Below, one piece after another: positions 44,308-53,228 of a DNA stretch of 64,000 nucleotides. Numbering within the stretch: the stretch's first letter is position 1; each line of letters starts with the position of its first letter. The notes under the pieces are model-generated. The model was given only the letters and a program-made list of their open reading frames with translations. It had not been told where the DNA came from and made no database searches. Source of the stretch: Pseudideonella sakaiensis (lineage in GTDB: Bacteria > Pseudomonadota > Gammaproteobacteria > Burkholderiales > Burkholderiaceae_C); NCBI RefSeq assembly GCF_001293525.1, contig NZ_BBYR01000036.1:54813-118812 (forward strand), in the 5' to 3' direction. Position numbers and translations under genes: made by a program.

Positions 44308-45639
44308 TCAGTCGCCCAGCTCGGCCACCAGCGGGCAGTGGTCGGACACGGCCAGCAGCGGCTGCGGATGCTCCGGCGGCTGGGCCGCGCGGGTGCGGCC
44401 GTAGGGCCCGAGCGCGACCTTCTGCGTCGACCGCACCGCCGCCGCGAGGCGCGGCGAGACGAGGATGAAGTCCAGCCCGATCGGGTTGCGGCAGCCCAGG
44501 CCGTCTTGCTCGGCCAGCAGGCGGCGCTCGTCGGGCGACAGCAGCCGGGTGCGCGCGGCGCTGCACGCGGCCGCGACGGCCGGCGCGCCCGGGCACTCGG
44601 CCGCGAGCAGCTGCAGCGCAGAGGCCGGCGGCTGGCCGTCGTTCACCTCGCGCAGCAGGTTGCGCGTCGGCACGCCGGGCGGCCGCGGCGCGGCCAGGTC
44701 GCGGCTGCCGTCGCCGCGCACCGGCTCGGCGCCGGCCACCGCGTTCGCCTCGTGCGCGAGGTTGCGGTTGAAGTCGCCCAGCAGCACCAGCTCGTCGGCG
44801 CCGCGCGCCAGCCCTTCGAGCGCGGCCTCCAGCGGCGCCACCTGCTGCTGCAGCACCGGGCAGGGCTCGCCGGCCGCGCCCGGCGCGTCCAGCGGGCCGC
44901 GGTCCAGCGGCGAGACGCAGCCGGACTTCAGGTGCACGGTCAGGAAGCGCAGCCGCCGGCCATCGACGCGAAGCGTCAGCACCAGCCCGGGCCTCACCTG
45001 GTCGCGCGGCGCCAGCTGCGGCAGCGACAGCGCATCGATCACCTCGCAGGGCCCGTCCGAGGCCCCGAGCGAGCGGCGCCATGCGAAGGCCAGGCGCTGC
45101 ACCTTGTAGCGGCCGTCGAACGAGCAGACGCGGTAGTCGTCGGCCGCGTCGCCCAGCGCCTCGCGCACCGCCGCCTCGCCCGAGACCTCCTGGAAGGCGA
45201 TCACGTCCGCGCGCACCGACTCGCGCAGAACCTGCGCGATCTGCTCGTTGCGCTTGCGCCAGGCCGGCACCGTCACCGGCACGTTGACGCGCCCGGCACG
45301 GTAGACATTGCACGGCGGCATCACCGACAGGTCCACGCCCTCCAGCACGGCCCGGCCCTCGTCCACCTCCCAGCCCGCGCGCGCCCCCGGCGTGCCGGCC
45401 GCCACCAGCCGCCAGCTGCCGCTGGCCTCGTCCTTCGCATAGGTCTTCGCGCACTGCGCCGTCCAGCGCCCCAGCTCGGCCTCGGCCACGTGCCAGCCGA
45501 GGTTCCAGGTCGCGATGCGCAGCGGCGCGGCGGCGGCAGGGGCCGGGAGGGCGGCCAGGCTGGCCGCCAACGCCGTCCCGGCCAGCAGGATGCGGACGAT
45601 CAGGGTCGACGGGAAGAGGAGGTCACGGGGGCAGGGCAT
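44308..45639 (-). CDS. Secreted endonuclease/exonuclease/phosphatase family protein
   Basis: A 443-residue exported protein with a signal peptide (LIVRILLAGTALAASLAALPAPAAA). EEP-fold motifs are in order: RIATWNLGW, VIAFQEVSGEAA, LTVHLKSGC, LVLLGDFNRNLA, and the C-terminal LDFILVSPRL and AVSDHCPLVAEL, giving the metal-binding Asn/Glu and catalytic His/Asp. It could be an extracellular nuclease or a phosphodiesterase; the family does not define the substrate. It is longer than minimal EEP proteins because of Ala-rich insertions near residues 300-370. Single gene, 70 bases from the DUF2272 gene. Confidence 0.85.
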   Translation of the reverse strand: MPCPRDLLFPSTLIVRILLAGTALAASLAALPAPAAAAPLRIATWNLGWHVAEAELGRWTAQCAKTYAKDEASGSWRLVAAGTPGARAGWEVDEGRAVLEGVDLSVMPPCNVYRAGRVNVPVTVPAWRKRNEQIAQVLRESVRADVIAFQEVSGEAAVREALGDAADDYRVCSFDGRYKVQRLAFAWRRSLGASDGPCEVIDALSLPQLAPRDQVRPGLVLTLRVDGRRLRFLTVHLKSGCVSPLDRGPLDAPGAAGEPCPVLQQQVAPLEAALEGLARGADELVLLGDFNRNLAHEANAVAGAEPVRGDGSRDLAAPRPPGVPTRNLLREVNDGQPPASALQLLAAECPGAPAVAAACSAARTRLLSPDERRLLAEQDGLGCRNPIGLDFILVSPRLAAAVRSTQKVALGPYGRTRAAQPPEHPQPLLAVSDHCPLVAELGD

Positions 45640-45709
45640 CGGTCACGGGCGGCGGGCTTCGGACCGCCGATTCTGCGGCGGCCGCCCACCCCACCGTTTC
45701 GCGGACCGC

Positions 45710-46528
45710 TCAGGACGCGTTGTTCACGAGCAGGGCGAAGACCCCCTTCGAGGGCTGCAGGAAGCCGGCAGGCGTCTTCGCATAGCGCGTGATGCCCACC
45801 GTGTGGGACACGTTGCCTCCGATGGCCAGCACCTCGTCCGGCCGGACGCTGACCACGATGTCGGTGTGGCTCTTGAAGGCATCGCTCGCCTTCGCGTGGT
45901 CGAAGCTGATCGGCTCTTCGCGCGAGCGGGCCACCAGGTCGCCGATCTCCGGCATCCGCTCGTGCAGGCGCACCCCCCAGAACGGCGCATCGGCCTTGCC
46001 TGCGCGCCGGATTGCGTCGTGGATGTAGCGGGCATGCGCAGCCGCGAACTTGAAGCCGGCATAGGACGGGAACCGGGCCGCCGCATCGCGCACCATGAAC
46101 GAGATCGCCGCGGCCGACCAGGGGATGTCGCGGTCCTTGCCGTCGTGCGGCAGGCCGATGGCGGCCCACATCTCGCCGACGTAGCGGTAGAAGGGCGACT
46201 CGTGCTCCAGGCCCTGGCCGAAACGGAAGCGCTCCCATTGACGCACGGCCGCCGCCACCAGCGCCTCGCGCGCCTCCCCGGCCGGCTCGCGCAGGCTGGG
46301 CAGCTCGATGCCGCCGGTCGGCTCCGACGGGGGCAGTAAGGCCTTGACGAAGCCGGCCTGGGAGCGCGTGCCCGTCAGGGTCTTCACCGGGAGCCACCCG
46401 TCCTGGGCCGGGCCCGTCACGTCCACGGCGCAGCCGAGCGGCAGCCGCGCCTTGAAGGTCGCCGGCGAGACCGGCCCCGGGCTGTTGCGCAGGTTCAGCG
46501 CCTCCACGTTCACGTACATCGTTGCCAC
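45710..46528 (-). CDS. DUF2272 protein with N-terminal SH3-like domain
   Basis: A 272-residue protein. I chose the GTG at 46528, which has AGGAGG five bases upstream; an ATG nine bases later is possible. The N-terminal 70 residues (VNVEALNLRNSPGPVSPATF, GCAVDVTGPAQDGWLPV) look like a bacterial SH3 domain. The rest (WSAAAISFMVRDAAARFPSYAGFKFAAAHARYIHDAI, SHTDIVVSVRPDEVLAIGGNVSHTVG) matches DUF2272, a putative cell-wall-binding or amidase-like domain with conserved Trp, His and Asp. No signal peptide is seen. Codon use is less GC-rich than its neighbours, hinting at recent acquisition. Confidence 0.78.
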   Translation of the reverse strand: MATMYVNVEALNLRNSPGPVSPATFKARLPLGCAVDVTGPAQDGWLPVKTLTGTRSQAGFVKALLPPSEPTGGIELPSLREPAGEAREALVAAAVRQWERFRFGQGLEHESPFYRYVGEMWAAIGLPHDGKDRDIPWSAAAISFMVRDAAARFPSYAGFKFAAAHARYIHDAIRRAGKADAPFWGVRLHERMPEIGDLVARSREEPISFDHAKASDAFKSHTDIVVSVRPDEVLAIGGNVSHTVGITRYAKTPAGFLQPSKGVFALLVNNAS

Positions 46529-46670
46529 GTTCGCCTCCTTGAACCGCCGAAGGGCGGCCGGGGCGACTCTGGGCAACGCAGGTCGACGAGGCATCGGCAG
46601 AACTGACGACGGACAGCGCGCCCGTCCGCGAGACATCGACGAGGGTCGCGAGAACCGCGCGGCCAGGGCG

Positions 46671-47675
46671 TCAGAACACCGCGTGCTCGCCGCGCTCGTC
46701 GGGCGGCTCGCCGGCGACGCGGGCGGCGTAGTGGTCCCACAGCGTGCGGCGGCCGAAGGAGGGGGTGGCGTCGGCGTCGTAGCGGCCGGCGGCGGCGTCC
46801 CAGACCAGCATGGACTCGGTGGCGTAGTAGTGGCCGATGCGCGCCAGTTCCGCCTTCGCGCGCAGCGGCGGCCAGGCGCGCGCGACGGCGCCGAGGCCGC
46901 CGGCGATGCCGGCGAGCAGGCCGGGCGGCACCGCGCGCAGGCGCAGCGGGCGGCCGAGCAGCGCGCACAGGCGCTCGGCCTGCTCGCGCGGGGTGATGGC
47001 GGCGCCCGGGCCGCCGATCGGCAGCACGCGGCCCTGGCGCGCGGGGTCGTCCAGGCAGTCCGCGAGGTAGGCGGCGAGGTCGGCGTCGGCGATGGGCTTG
47101 CAGGCGGTGAGGCGGCCGTCGCCGAAGACGAGGAAGGGCCGGCCCACGCGCACCCGCTCGATCTGGCCGGACAGGGACTTGAAGTAGGCCGTCGGCCGCA
47201 CGATGGTCCAGCCCACGCCGCTGGCGCGCAGCTCGGCCTCGAAGGCCAGCTTGGCATGCTGGAAGGCCAGCCGCGGCTTCTGCACGCAGATCGCCGAGAG
47301 CAGCACGGCCTGCGTCGCGCCGGCATCGATCGCGGCGCGCAGCGCGTGGCGCTGGGCCAGGTGGTCGATCGCCCAGGCGTCCGCCGGCTCGCCGCTGCGC
47401 GAGGCCAGGCAGGACACGAGCGCGTCGATGCGCTGCCCGGCCAGCGCATCGCGCGCCACCGCCGCCGGGTCGCGCAGCTCGGCCTCGCGGCGCAGCGCAC
47501 CGGGCGGCAGCCCCGCGCGGCTGCCGGGCCGCAGCACGCAGAGCACCTCGTGGCCGCGCGCCAGCAGCTCGCGTGCGGTGGCGCGGCCGATGGTGCCGGT
47601 GGCGCCGAGCAGCAGCACGCGGCGGGGGGGCGGGCGTGGCGGTGGCGGCGGCGGTGGCAGCGAAGGCGTGAGCAC
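46671..47675 (-). CDS. bciA: Divinyl chlorophyllide a 8-vinyl-reductase-like (BciA) NAD(P)H-binding protein
   Basis: A 334-residue atypical short-chain reductase that in phototrophs reduces the 8-vinyl group of divinyl (proto)chlorophyllide during (bacterio)chlorophyll synthesis. NADPH-binding GATGTIGR is near residue 24 after a poly-Pro start. The family core is strongly conserved: DALVSCLASRSGEPADAWAID, LLSAICVQKPRLAFQHAKL, TIVRPTAYFKSLSGQIERV, GDGRLTACKPIADADLA, GRVLPIGGPGAAITPREQ and RIGHYYATESMLVWDAAAGR. The start is a GTG at 47675 with no clear ribosome-binding site. No other pigment genes are in the window. An 8-bp microsatellite lies just upstream. Confidence 0.85.
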   Translation of the reverse strand: MLTPSLPPPPPPPRPPPRRVLLLGATGTIGRATARELLARGHEVLCVLRPGSRAGLPPGALRREAELRDPAAVARDALAGQRIDALVSCLASRSGEPADAWAIDHLAQRHALRAAIDAGATQAVLLSAICVQKPRLAFQHAKLAFEAELRASGVGWTIVRPTAYFKSLSGQIERVRVGRPFLVFGDGRLTACKPIADADLAAYLADCLDDPARQGRVLPIGGPGAAITPREQAERLCALLGRPLRLRAVPPGLLAGIAGGLGAVARAWPPLRAKAELARIGHYYATESMLVWDAAAGRYDADATPSFGRRTLWDHYAARVAGEPPDERGEHAVF

Positions 47676-47719
47676 GGGCGACGAGGGAGCGGGGGCAGCG
47701 GAGCACAGGAGCTGCCGGG

Positions 47720-47759
47720 CAGCGAGGCAGCGGGGCAGCGGGGCAGCGGGGCAGCGGGG
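47720..47759. repeat. 8-bp tandem repeat CAGCGGGG x5 upstream of bciA
   Basis: Four perfect copies of CAGCGGGG (47728-47759) follow one copy with a single mismatch (47720-47727). The array begins 45 bases upstream of the bciA start and lies within the 339-base divergent region between bciA and the lipoprotein gene. An array of this unit length can change copy number by slippage and alter promoter spacing. The rest of the region (to 48014) shows no gene. Confidence 0.8.
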
Positions 47760-48014
47760 TCAGCGTGACAGCGGCGACGGCGAGGGGACGCTCTCCCCCA
47801 ACCCGACGCGGGCGGCGGCGCCATCATGCCGCGGTCTCGTCGGCACCGGCGCCAGGCGGCCGCGCGGCCGGTCGCGCACGGCAGCCAGCGGCAGGTGCGC
47901 CCCGACCATGGCCCGGCGCGGCGGCGCGGGCCACGCCCCGGCGCCTCCCCAGGTCGGTGGAGGACACCGCGGCGCGCCGGGAGGATGCTGCGCCTCCCCC
48001 CCGTGGAGCCCGCC

Positions 48015-49559
48015 ATGCCGTACCCACCGACCGCCGCCCCGCCCGCCGCCACGCCGGCACCGCAGCGCCTGGCCGTCGCGGCGCTTCTGCTCGCGGCGGC
48101 GCTGCTGCCGGGCTGCGCCCAGCTGAGGGCGGCGCTGGACGAAAGCGTCGACGGCGCCTCGCCCGAGCAGTTCAGCGGCACCGACAAACATGGAGCCTAC
48201 CCGGCGATTCGGCGCAAGACCTTCGAGCAGATCAACCTCGTCGAGCTGATCGACCCGGCCGGCCTGGCGCGCGCGCACTACCCCGACGCCTGGCAACGCG
48301 CGGAGGCCCTGGGCGAGGACGGCGAGAGCCGGCGCCTGGACCTGGCGCTGGCCGACTTCCGCTCGCGCCTGGCGACCATGGACCCGGCCAGCGCCCGGCG
48401 CCACCGCAACGGCGTGCAGGACCGCATGCTCCAGGTCTCCACCTCGCGCTGCAATGTCTTCAAGACCTACCTGCGGCGCCAGCAGTCGGACACGAACTTC
48501 CTGCTCGGCTCCGCGACCACGGTGGCCGGCGTGCTCGGCGCGATCCTGCCGGGCGTCAACGCCTCGCGCAACCTGGCCGGCACCGCGGGCATCTTCTCCG
48601 GCGTGCAGGCCGAGTTCAACAGCAGCTATTACAGCAACCTCGCGGCGCACGTGATCGTGCAGGGCATCGAGACGCTGCAGCAGCGGCTGCTGAACCAGCT
48701 GATGAAGGACCGCCAGACCCTGGACCTGACGGACTACGGCATGGAAGCGGCGATCAAGGACGCGCTCTACCTCGACGGCACCTGCTCGACGGTGGCCGGC
48801 CTGATCGAGGCCGCCGAGTCCATCAAGGAGTCCACCAACCCGGGGCTGCCGCGCGCGGCCGAGGTGCTGGCCTCGGTGAAGGCGATGCAGGCCATCGCGC
48901 AGGCCGAGAAGATCGGCCCGCTGGCGCAGACTGGCGAGCTCGAGAAGCTGCTCAAGCTCACGGCGCCGAAGTCCGCGCCGCTGGTGGCCAGCGTGACGGC
49001 ACCGTCCGAGCCGGGCCAGGACGCCAGCCGGGCCAGCCGGCAGGCGGCCGCGGCGCCGGCCCGCCTGGCGCTGTGGATCGACCAGCAGGCCGCACAGCTG
49101 CCCGCCGTGTTCGCCGCCGCACAGGCGGCCTTGCCGGCCAGCGCGCCGAAGGCCGACGCCGGCCTCGGCGCGAAAGCCGCGCAGGCCTACCGCGACGAGC
49201 TGAAGGACGTCGCGAGCCAGGCGCGCCTGCCCGAGTGCGTGGCCGCGCTGCGCAAGCCGGCCCAGGCGCTGGCCGAGGCCGAGGTCAAGCGCGACCTCGC
49301 CCCGACGGGCGGCACCGCACGCATCCAGGCCGAGACCGAGGTCGCGATCGCCGCGGCGCAGTTGCTGGCCCGCACCCAGACCATCGAATGGCAGCTCGCG
49401 CAGGCCGTGGCCCATGCGACCGCGCGCGCCACGGCCTGGAAGGCCGCGCTCGGCGACAAGGCAGTGCAGGCCGCGAAGGACGTGGCGGCGCTGGGGGTGA
49501 AGCCGGCGGCGCTGGACACCGCGCCGTTCAAGGCGCTGGACTGCCCGGCGCCGGGCTGA
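48015..49559 (+). CDS. Predicted outer-membrane or periplasmic lipoprotein of unknown family
   Basis: A 514-residue protein starting at the ATG at 48015 with a GGAG site. A signal sequence ends in a lipobox, LLPGC with Cys34 as the lipid-attachment residue. The mature protein is mostly alpha-helical and Ala-rich, with SFNxxY-like segments RCNVFKTYLRRQQSDTNFLLG, a small hydrophobic Gly-rich stretch (GVLGAILPGVNASRNLAGTAG) and several Gln/Glu helices. I recognise no domain family. It is convergent with the Septu-like pair, 15 bases apart, but its codon use is host-like, so it is probably not part of that system. Confidence 0.7.
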   Translation: MPYPPTAAPPAATPAPQRLAVAALLLAAALLPGCAQLRAALDESVDGASPEQFSGTDKHGAYPAIRRKTFEQINLVELIDPAGLARAHYPDAWQRAEALGEDGESRRLDLALADFRSRLATMDPASARRHRNGVQDRMLQVSTSRCNVFKTYLRRQQSDTNFLLGSATTVAGVLGAILPGVNASRNLAGTAGIFSGVQAEFNSSYYSNLAAHVIVQGIETLQQRLLNQLMKDRQTLDLTDYGMEAAIKDALYLDGTCSTVAGLIEAAESIKESTNPGLPRAAEVLASVKAMQAIAQAEKIGPLAQTGELEKLLKLTAPKSAPLVASVTAPSEPGQDASRASRQAAAAPARLALWIDQQAAQLPAVFAAAQAALPASAPKADAGLGAKAAQAYRDELKDVASQARLPECVAALRKPAQALAEAEVKRDLAPTGGTARIQAETEVAIAAAQLLARTQTIEWQLAQAVAHATARATAWKAALGDKAVQAAKDVAALGVKPAALDTAPFKALDCPAPG

Positions 49560-49574
49560 CGAGGCGGAGCGCCG

Positions 49575-50324
49575 TCATGCCGGGGCCTTCTCGGCGCCGG
49601 CGATCGAGTCGCGCAGCAGGCGCGCCGCCTCAGGATCCCGCCGTCGGAGCTCGAGGAATGGCTCCAGCGTCGAGCCGATCGGCCCGAAGCACCAGCCCAG
49701 CAGTCCATGGTCATCCAGACGCAGCAGATCCGAGGCGAGCTGCTCGGCGTCGATCACCTCGCTGGCCGCCAGCGCCTGCCGGACCCGGTCCGCGAGGCGC
49801 CGATACGTGCGGCGACAGCCCTCCGTCATGGCCTCGCGGCGATCCAGCTGGAGCAGCTTCACGGTGGCGGCGCCGCGGGCCGAAGGGGCCGCACTCGCCG
49901 CGTCGTAGCGCGCCGTCAGGTTGCCCGTGTCCGGATCGAAGTCCAGGTGGTCCCAGGGATCCTCGGCGCTCGGATCGACCAGCGCCGCCTGGCCGCCCGG
50001 CAGCAGCGGAAAGCGGTCTCCCTTCAGCCGACCGCATTCGGTGCAGCACAGCAAGAGGTTGGCCCACTCGAACGCGCGCTCGGCATACGACGCCTTCGGC
50101 CAGAAGTGCTCGATGTCGCTGCCGTGCGAATCCACGCAGTACATGCACCGCTCAAGCGGGCCGGCCATCGACCGCAAGGTGCGAACCACCTCGCCGAGCG
50201 CCTGGGTTCGTCGCGCACGCTTCCAGGCGCGATCGACGGCGATCGGGCCTGCCGTGGCCAGCCGCCGCGTCTCGAGGTAGCCGTGGGCCCTGGCCGGCAG
50301 CGGCACCCGGTGGATCCGGCGCAC
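49575..50324 (-). CDS. ptuB: HNH endonuclease, PtuB-like (Septu partner)
   Basis: A 249-residue nuclease with an HNH/zinc centre: CMYC (Cys60, Cys63), SDIEHFWPKA with His73, NLLLCCTECGRLKGD with Asn89, Cys94 and Cys97. The pattern of a CxxC before the DIEHF strand, and the tail LLQLDRREAMTEGCRRTYRR, match the TIGR02646/PtuB type found with SMC-like ATPases in Septu and Ec78-type retron defence systems. The start lies three bases after the ATPase stop, so the two are co-transcribed and probably form one complex that cuts nucleic acid on phage infection. The activity is inferred from context. Confidence 0.8.
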   Translation of the reverse strand: MRRIHRVPLPARAHGYLETRRLATAGPIAVDRAWKRARRTQALGEVVRTLRSMAGPLERCMYCVDSHGSDIEHFWPKASYAERAFEWANLLLCCTECGRLKGDRFPLLPGGQAALVDPSAEDPWDHLDFDPDTGNLTARYDAASAAPSARGAATVKLLQLDRREAMTEGCRRTYRRLADRVRQALAASEVIDAEQLASDLLRLDDHGLLGWCFGPIGSTLEPFLELRRRDPEAARLLRDSIAGAEKAPA

Positions 50325-50327
50325 GCC

Positions 50328-51626
50328 CTACGGCTCCTCGTCGGCCAGCGCGAAGAGCTGAAGCTGCTCGACCTGCTCGCGCTCGCTCCGGCTCAGCCTG
50401 GCGCCGGAACGCTCCTTCGACTTGAGTTCCGCGTACTGCGCCCGCGCCGCCACGGCACGGGGCGAGCGCGTGTTCTGGAGGCCGAAGGCCGACGTCAGCA
50501 GGATCGTGTCCGGCCGCGACGCAATGACCTTGCGGTACTCCTCGTCGCTCAAGGGATGCGGCCGGTCGGCACTCCCGGGCTCCGGCAGGACGAAGAGGCC
50601 ATTGGGATCGGCCGCCTGGCAGATGATGGGGCTGTGCGTGGTGACGATGAACTGGATGTTCGGAAAGTGGCGCTTCAGCCAGAAGCCGATCTCCCGCTGC
50701 CACTCCGGATGCAGGTGGGCGTCGATCTCGTCGATGAGCACCACGCCGCTGCGCTTGACGAACAGCTTGCCCTGCGCATCGCGGCCCGTCAGGTCGGTGA
50801 TGCCGTAGACATTGATCAGGTGGCGCAGGATGTCCGCCAGCAGCGCCAGCGCTGCGCGGTAGCCGTCGCTCATCTCGCTCCAGGACAGCTGCAGGCCGTT
50901 GCGGTCGCGCAGCCACAGGCCGTCGGAGTCGATGCGGTCGATGGTGATCTGGTTCGGCATCAGCTCGTCGCGGAGCACGTCCAGGATGAGGTCGCGCTGC
51001 TCGGATGCGCCCGATCGGGCCTCGAGCGATCGGTGGCTGAGGTTGCGCAGCCACTGGTCGACTTCCGCGAGCGAAGCGGCCTCCTGGAACATCGTGACGA
51101 AGCGCTCCGTCGACGGGGCGACCATCTGGCGCATGGCTTCCGGCGAGGCACCGAAGACGCGCCGGAAGGGCCCATACCCGCACGAGAACCATCCCCTCGG
51201 CTCCTGCGACCAGATCGTGCGCTGTGGCGTCGAGTAGTTCTTCCGCGTGATGCCGCTCGGCAGGGCCGCCTCGAGCAGCGGCTCCTTCTGACCGTTCTTC
51301 AGCGCCAGACGGGCCCGGAACACCTTCTCCGGCAGGCGCCCGCCTTCCGTGAGGAAATCATCGCTCTCGATCCGCGCGATGCCGAGCTCGATCGCCGCGT
51401 CGTGCTGCCCTTCTCGAATCCAGCGGTGGAAGCTGGGCTGCAGGGCCCGCGCGGTGTCCTTGCCCGTCAACGCGACCGCGATCGCCTTCAGCAGCGTGCT
51501 CTTGCCGGAGCCGTTGTCCCCGGTGAAGACCGTCCAGCCCGGGTAGGTGCCATCCGGCCGCACCAGCGAGAACTCCAGCGCGTCGAATCCGCGGAGGTTG
51601 GTCAGGCTGATCTTGTCGATGTACAT
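50328..51626 (-). CDS. ptuA: AAA/ABC-type ATPase, PtuA-like (Septu)
   Basis: A 432-residue OLD/RecF-like ATPase. The N-terminus MYIDKISLTNLRGFDALEFSL leads to Walker A GDNGSGKST (residues 36-44). The signature region is LSWSEMSDGYRAALALLADI, and Walker B with the D-loop is VVLIDEIDAHLHPEW followed by the His switch region FIVTTHSPIICQAAD. The N-terminal and ATPase organisation match PtuA of Septu and the ATPases of retron-HNH systems. It precedes the HNH gene with a 3-base gap. No retron reverse transcriptase or msr/msd was seen, so the simple two-gene Septu is favoured. GC is lower than in surrounding genes. Confidence 0.82.
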   Translation of the reverse strand: MYIDKISLTNLRGFDALEFSLVRPDGTYPGWTVFTGDNGSGKSTLLKAIAVALTGKDTARALQPSFHRWIREGQHDAAIELGIARIESDDFLTEGGRLPEKVFRARLALKNGQKEPLLEAALPSGITRKNYSTPQRTIWSQEPRGWFSCGYGPFRRVFGASPEAMRQMVAPSTERFVTMFQEAASLAEVDQWLRNLSHRSLEARSGASEQRDLILDVLRDELMPNQITIDRIDSDGLWLRDRNGLQLSWSEMSDGYRAALALLADILRHLINVYGITDLTGRDAQGKLFVKRSGVVLIDEIDAHLHPEWQREIGFWLKRHFPNIQFIVTTHSPIICQAADPNGLFVLPEPGSADRPHPLSDEEYRKVIASRPDTILLTSAFGLQNTRSPRAVAARAQYAELKSKERSGARLSRSEREQVEQLQLFALADEEP

Positions 51627-51908
51627 GCGCGATTCCCTGGCTCGCGAAGGGGGCGTCGAACGAGGCGACCTCCATCTTCCGGGATTCTCGCGCCTGCCCG
51701 TTGCACACGGGCCATGCCCCTGCGTTTGCACCCCGCGCCGCGCGGCCGCACCATCGCGGGCCGCGCCCGCCGTCGACGGGCCGACCCGAAGGAGCCGCCG
51801 CATGCCGTACCGCCCGCCGCCCTGCCCGTCATCCAGCCCGTCGCCCCACCCATCACCCGGCCGCTCCCCCTGCCCGCCCGCCGCGCCCTTCCCGCCGGGG
51901 CGGCCGGC

Positions 51909-52397
51909 GTGAGCCGCCTGCTGCGCCAGGGCTCGAAGGTCCTGCACGAGGTGTCGTCGATCGGCTATGGCGGCGCGCTGGCGGCCTGCCTGGTGATCAA
52001 CCTGGTGGCCGACCGCGCCAGCCTGCCGGCCTTCGCCGCGGCACGCGCGGCCTATGCGGCGATCACCCAGTGGGTGCTGCTGCCGTCGATGGCGGTGGTG
52101 GTGGTCAGCGGGCTGGTGTCGCTGGCCGCCACGCGCGGCTACATCGACGCCGGCTGGGCCTGGCTGAAGGCGGCGCTGGGCATCAGCGTGTTCCAGGCCA
52201 GCCTGGTGGTGGTGGGCTCCGGCCGCCAGCAGGGCGAGGTGATGGCGGCCGCCGCCGGCGGCGATGCCGCCACGCTGGAGCGCCTGCTGCGCGCCGAGAC
52301 GAACACGATCGCGATCCTGATCGCGCTCAGCGTGGCGAACGTGGTGCTCGCGGTGTGGCGGCCGAAGTTCACGAAGCGCGCGGCGGCGGCGCGCTGA
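51909..52397 (+). CDS. Small integral membrane protein (four predicted helices)
   Basis: A 162-residue membrane protein starting at a GTG (51909); upstream in-frame sequence is Pro-rich and lacks a start. Predicted helices are in SIGYGGALAACLVINLVAD, AYAAITQWVLLPSMAVVVVSGLVSL, LKAALGISVFQASLVVVGSG and TIAILIALSVANVVLAVWRP. The general pattern resembles DUF2269-type membrane proteins, but I am not certain. The last 29 bases overlap the end of the convergent PPOX-family gene. The 282 bases between ptuA and this gene hold no further gene that I can support. Confidence 0.65.
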   Translation: MSRLLRQGSKVLHEVSSIGYGGALAACLVINLVADRASLPAFAAARAAYAAITQWVLLPSMAVVVVSGLVSLAATRGYIDAGWAWLKAALGISVFQASLVVVGSGRQQGEVMAAAAGGDAATLERLLRAETNTIAILIALSVANVVLAVWRPKFTKRAAAAR

Positions 52398-53115
52398 GCG
52401 CCGCGCCGGCCGCGCGCCATTGCGCCAGCTCGGCCTCCAGCGCCGCGATGCGTTCGTCGCGCGCGGCCAGCGCCGCGCGCACGTCGTCCGCGTCCAGGCG
52501 CTGCGGGATGTGCTGCGGGCAGTTGCGGTCCCAGGCGGTGACGGTGAAGAGCAGCACCTGCTCCGGCCGCGCGGCAACGCCGGCCGGCATCAGCCGCTGC
52601 AGCAGCGCCGCGTCGGGCTCGACCACGCGCGCGGTGCCCCAGACCTTGGTGCGGCGCCGCCGCGCGTAGTCGATCAGGAAGAGCTGCGCCTTCGGGTTCT
52701 CGGCCAGGTTGCCCTGGGTGATGTACTGCCGGTTGCCGGCGAAGTCGACGAAGGCCAGGGTGTGCTCGTCGAGCACCTGCAGGAAGCCGGGCGGGCCGCC
52801 GCGGTGCTGCACGTAGGGCTGGCCGTCGGCGCTGGCGGTGGCGAGGAAGACGCTGGTCTGCGCCTCGATCTCGGCCTGCAGCGCGGGCGTGATGCGCTGC
52901 TCCCAGCCGCCGTCGGCCTCCATCCGCGCATAGGCGGCGCGCGAGCCGCGGCGGGCCTGGATCGCCTTCACCGCGGCGGAGAAGGCGACGTCGCTGCTGG
53001 GCGCGGGGACAGCGGCGCGGCTGGTCGCGAGGGCATCGCCTGGCGCGGGGGCACTTGGCGCGGGGGCGCTCGGCGCGAAAGCCTGGCTGCGATCGGCGAC
53101 AGGGGCGTGGCTCAT
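52369..53115 (-). CDS. Pyridoxamine 5'-phosphate oxidase-family flavoprotein
   Basis: A 248-residue protein with an FMN-binding split-barrel: ALQAEIEAQTSVFLATASADGQPYVQHRGG, LAFVDFAGNRQYITQGNLAENPKAQLFLIDYARRRRTKVWG. This is the GFP-like PPOX subgroup often called pyridoxamine 5'-phosphate oxidase-related. An Ala/Pro-rich start of about 40 residues precedes it, and a coiled-coil-like tail (DERIAALEAELAQWRAAG) ends it. It is divergent from a LysR regulator 113 bases away, which probably controls it. The exact substrate is not known; related proteins bind FMN or F420. Confidence 0.85.
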   Translation of the reverse strand: MSHAPVADRSQAFAPSAPAPSAPAPGDALATSRAAVPAPSSDVAFSAAVKAIQARRGSRAAYARMEADGGWEQRITPALQAEIEAQTSVFLATASADGQPYVQHRGGPPGFLQVLDEHTLAFVDFAGNRQYITQGNLAENPKAQLFLIDYARRRRTKVWGTARVVEPDAALLQRLMPAGVAARPEQVLLFTVTAWDRNCPQHIPQRLDADDVRAALAARDERIAALEAELAQWRAAGAALSAPPPRAS

Positions 53116-53228
53116 GGTGATCTCCCGGTGGCTGCGGCCCGTGGAGGGCCGGTGAAGCCACTGTAGATCCTGCCGCTCTCTGGAAGTAGACTGCCGTTCC
53201 GCGAAGCTTTCTCTCGAATTTCGGAAGA

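Noticed and set aside
49575..51626. Retron-type interpretation of the ATPase-HNH pair
   Set aside because: No reverse transcriptase gene or msr/msd-like repeat was found on either side, so the two-gene Septu reading is simpler.
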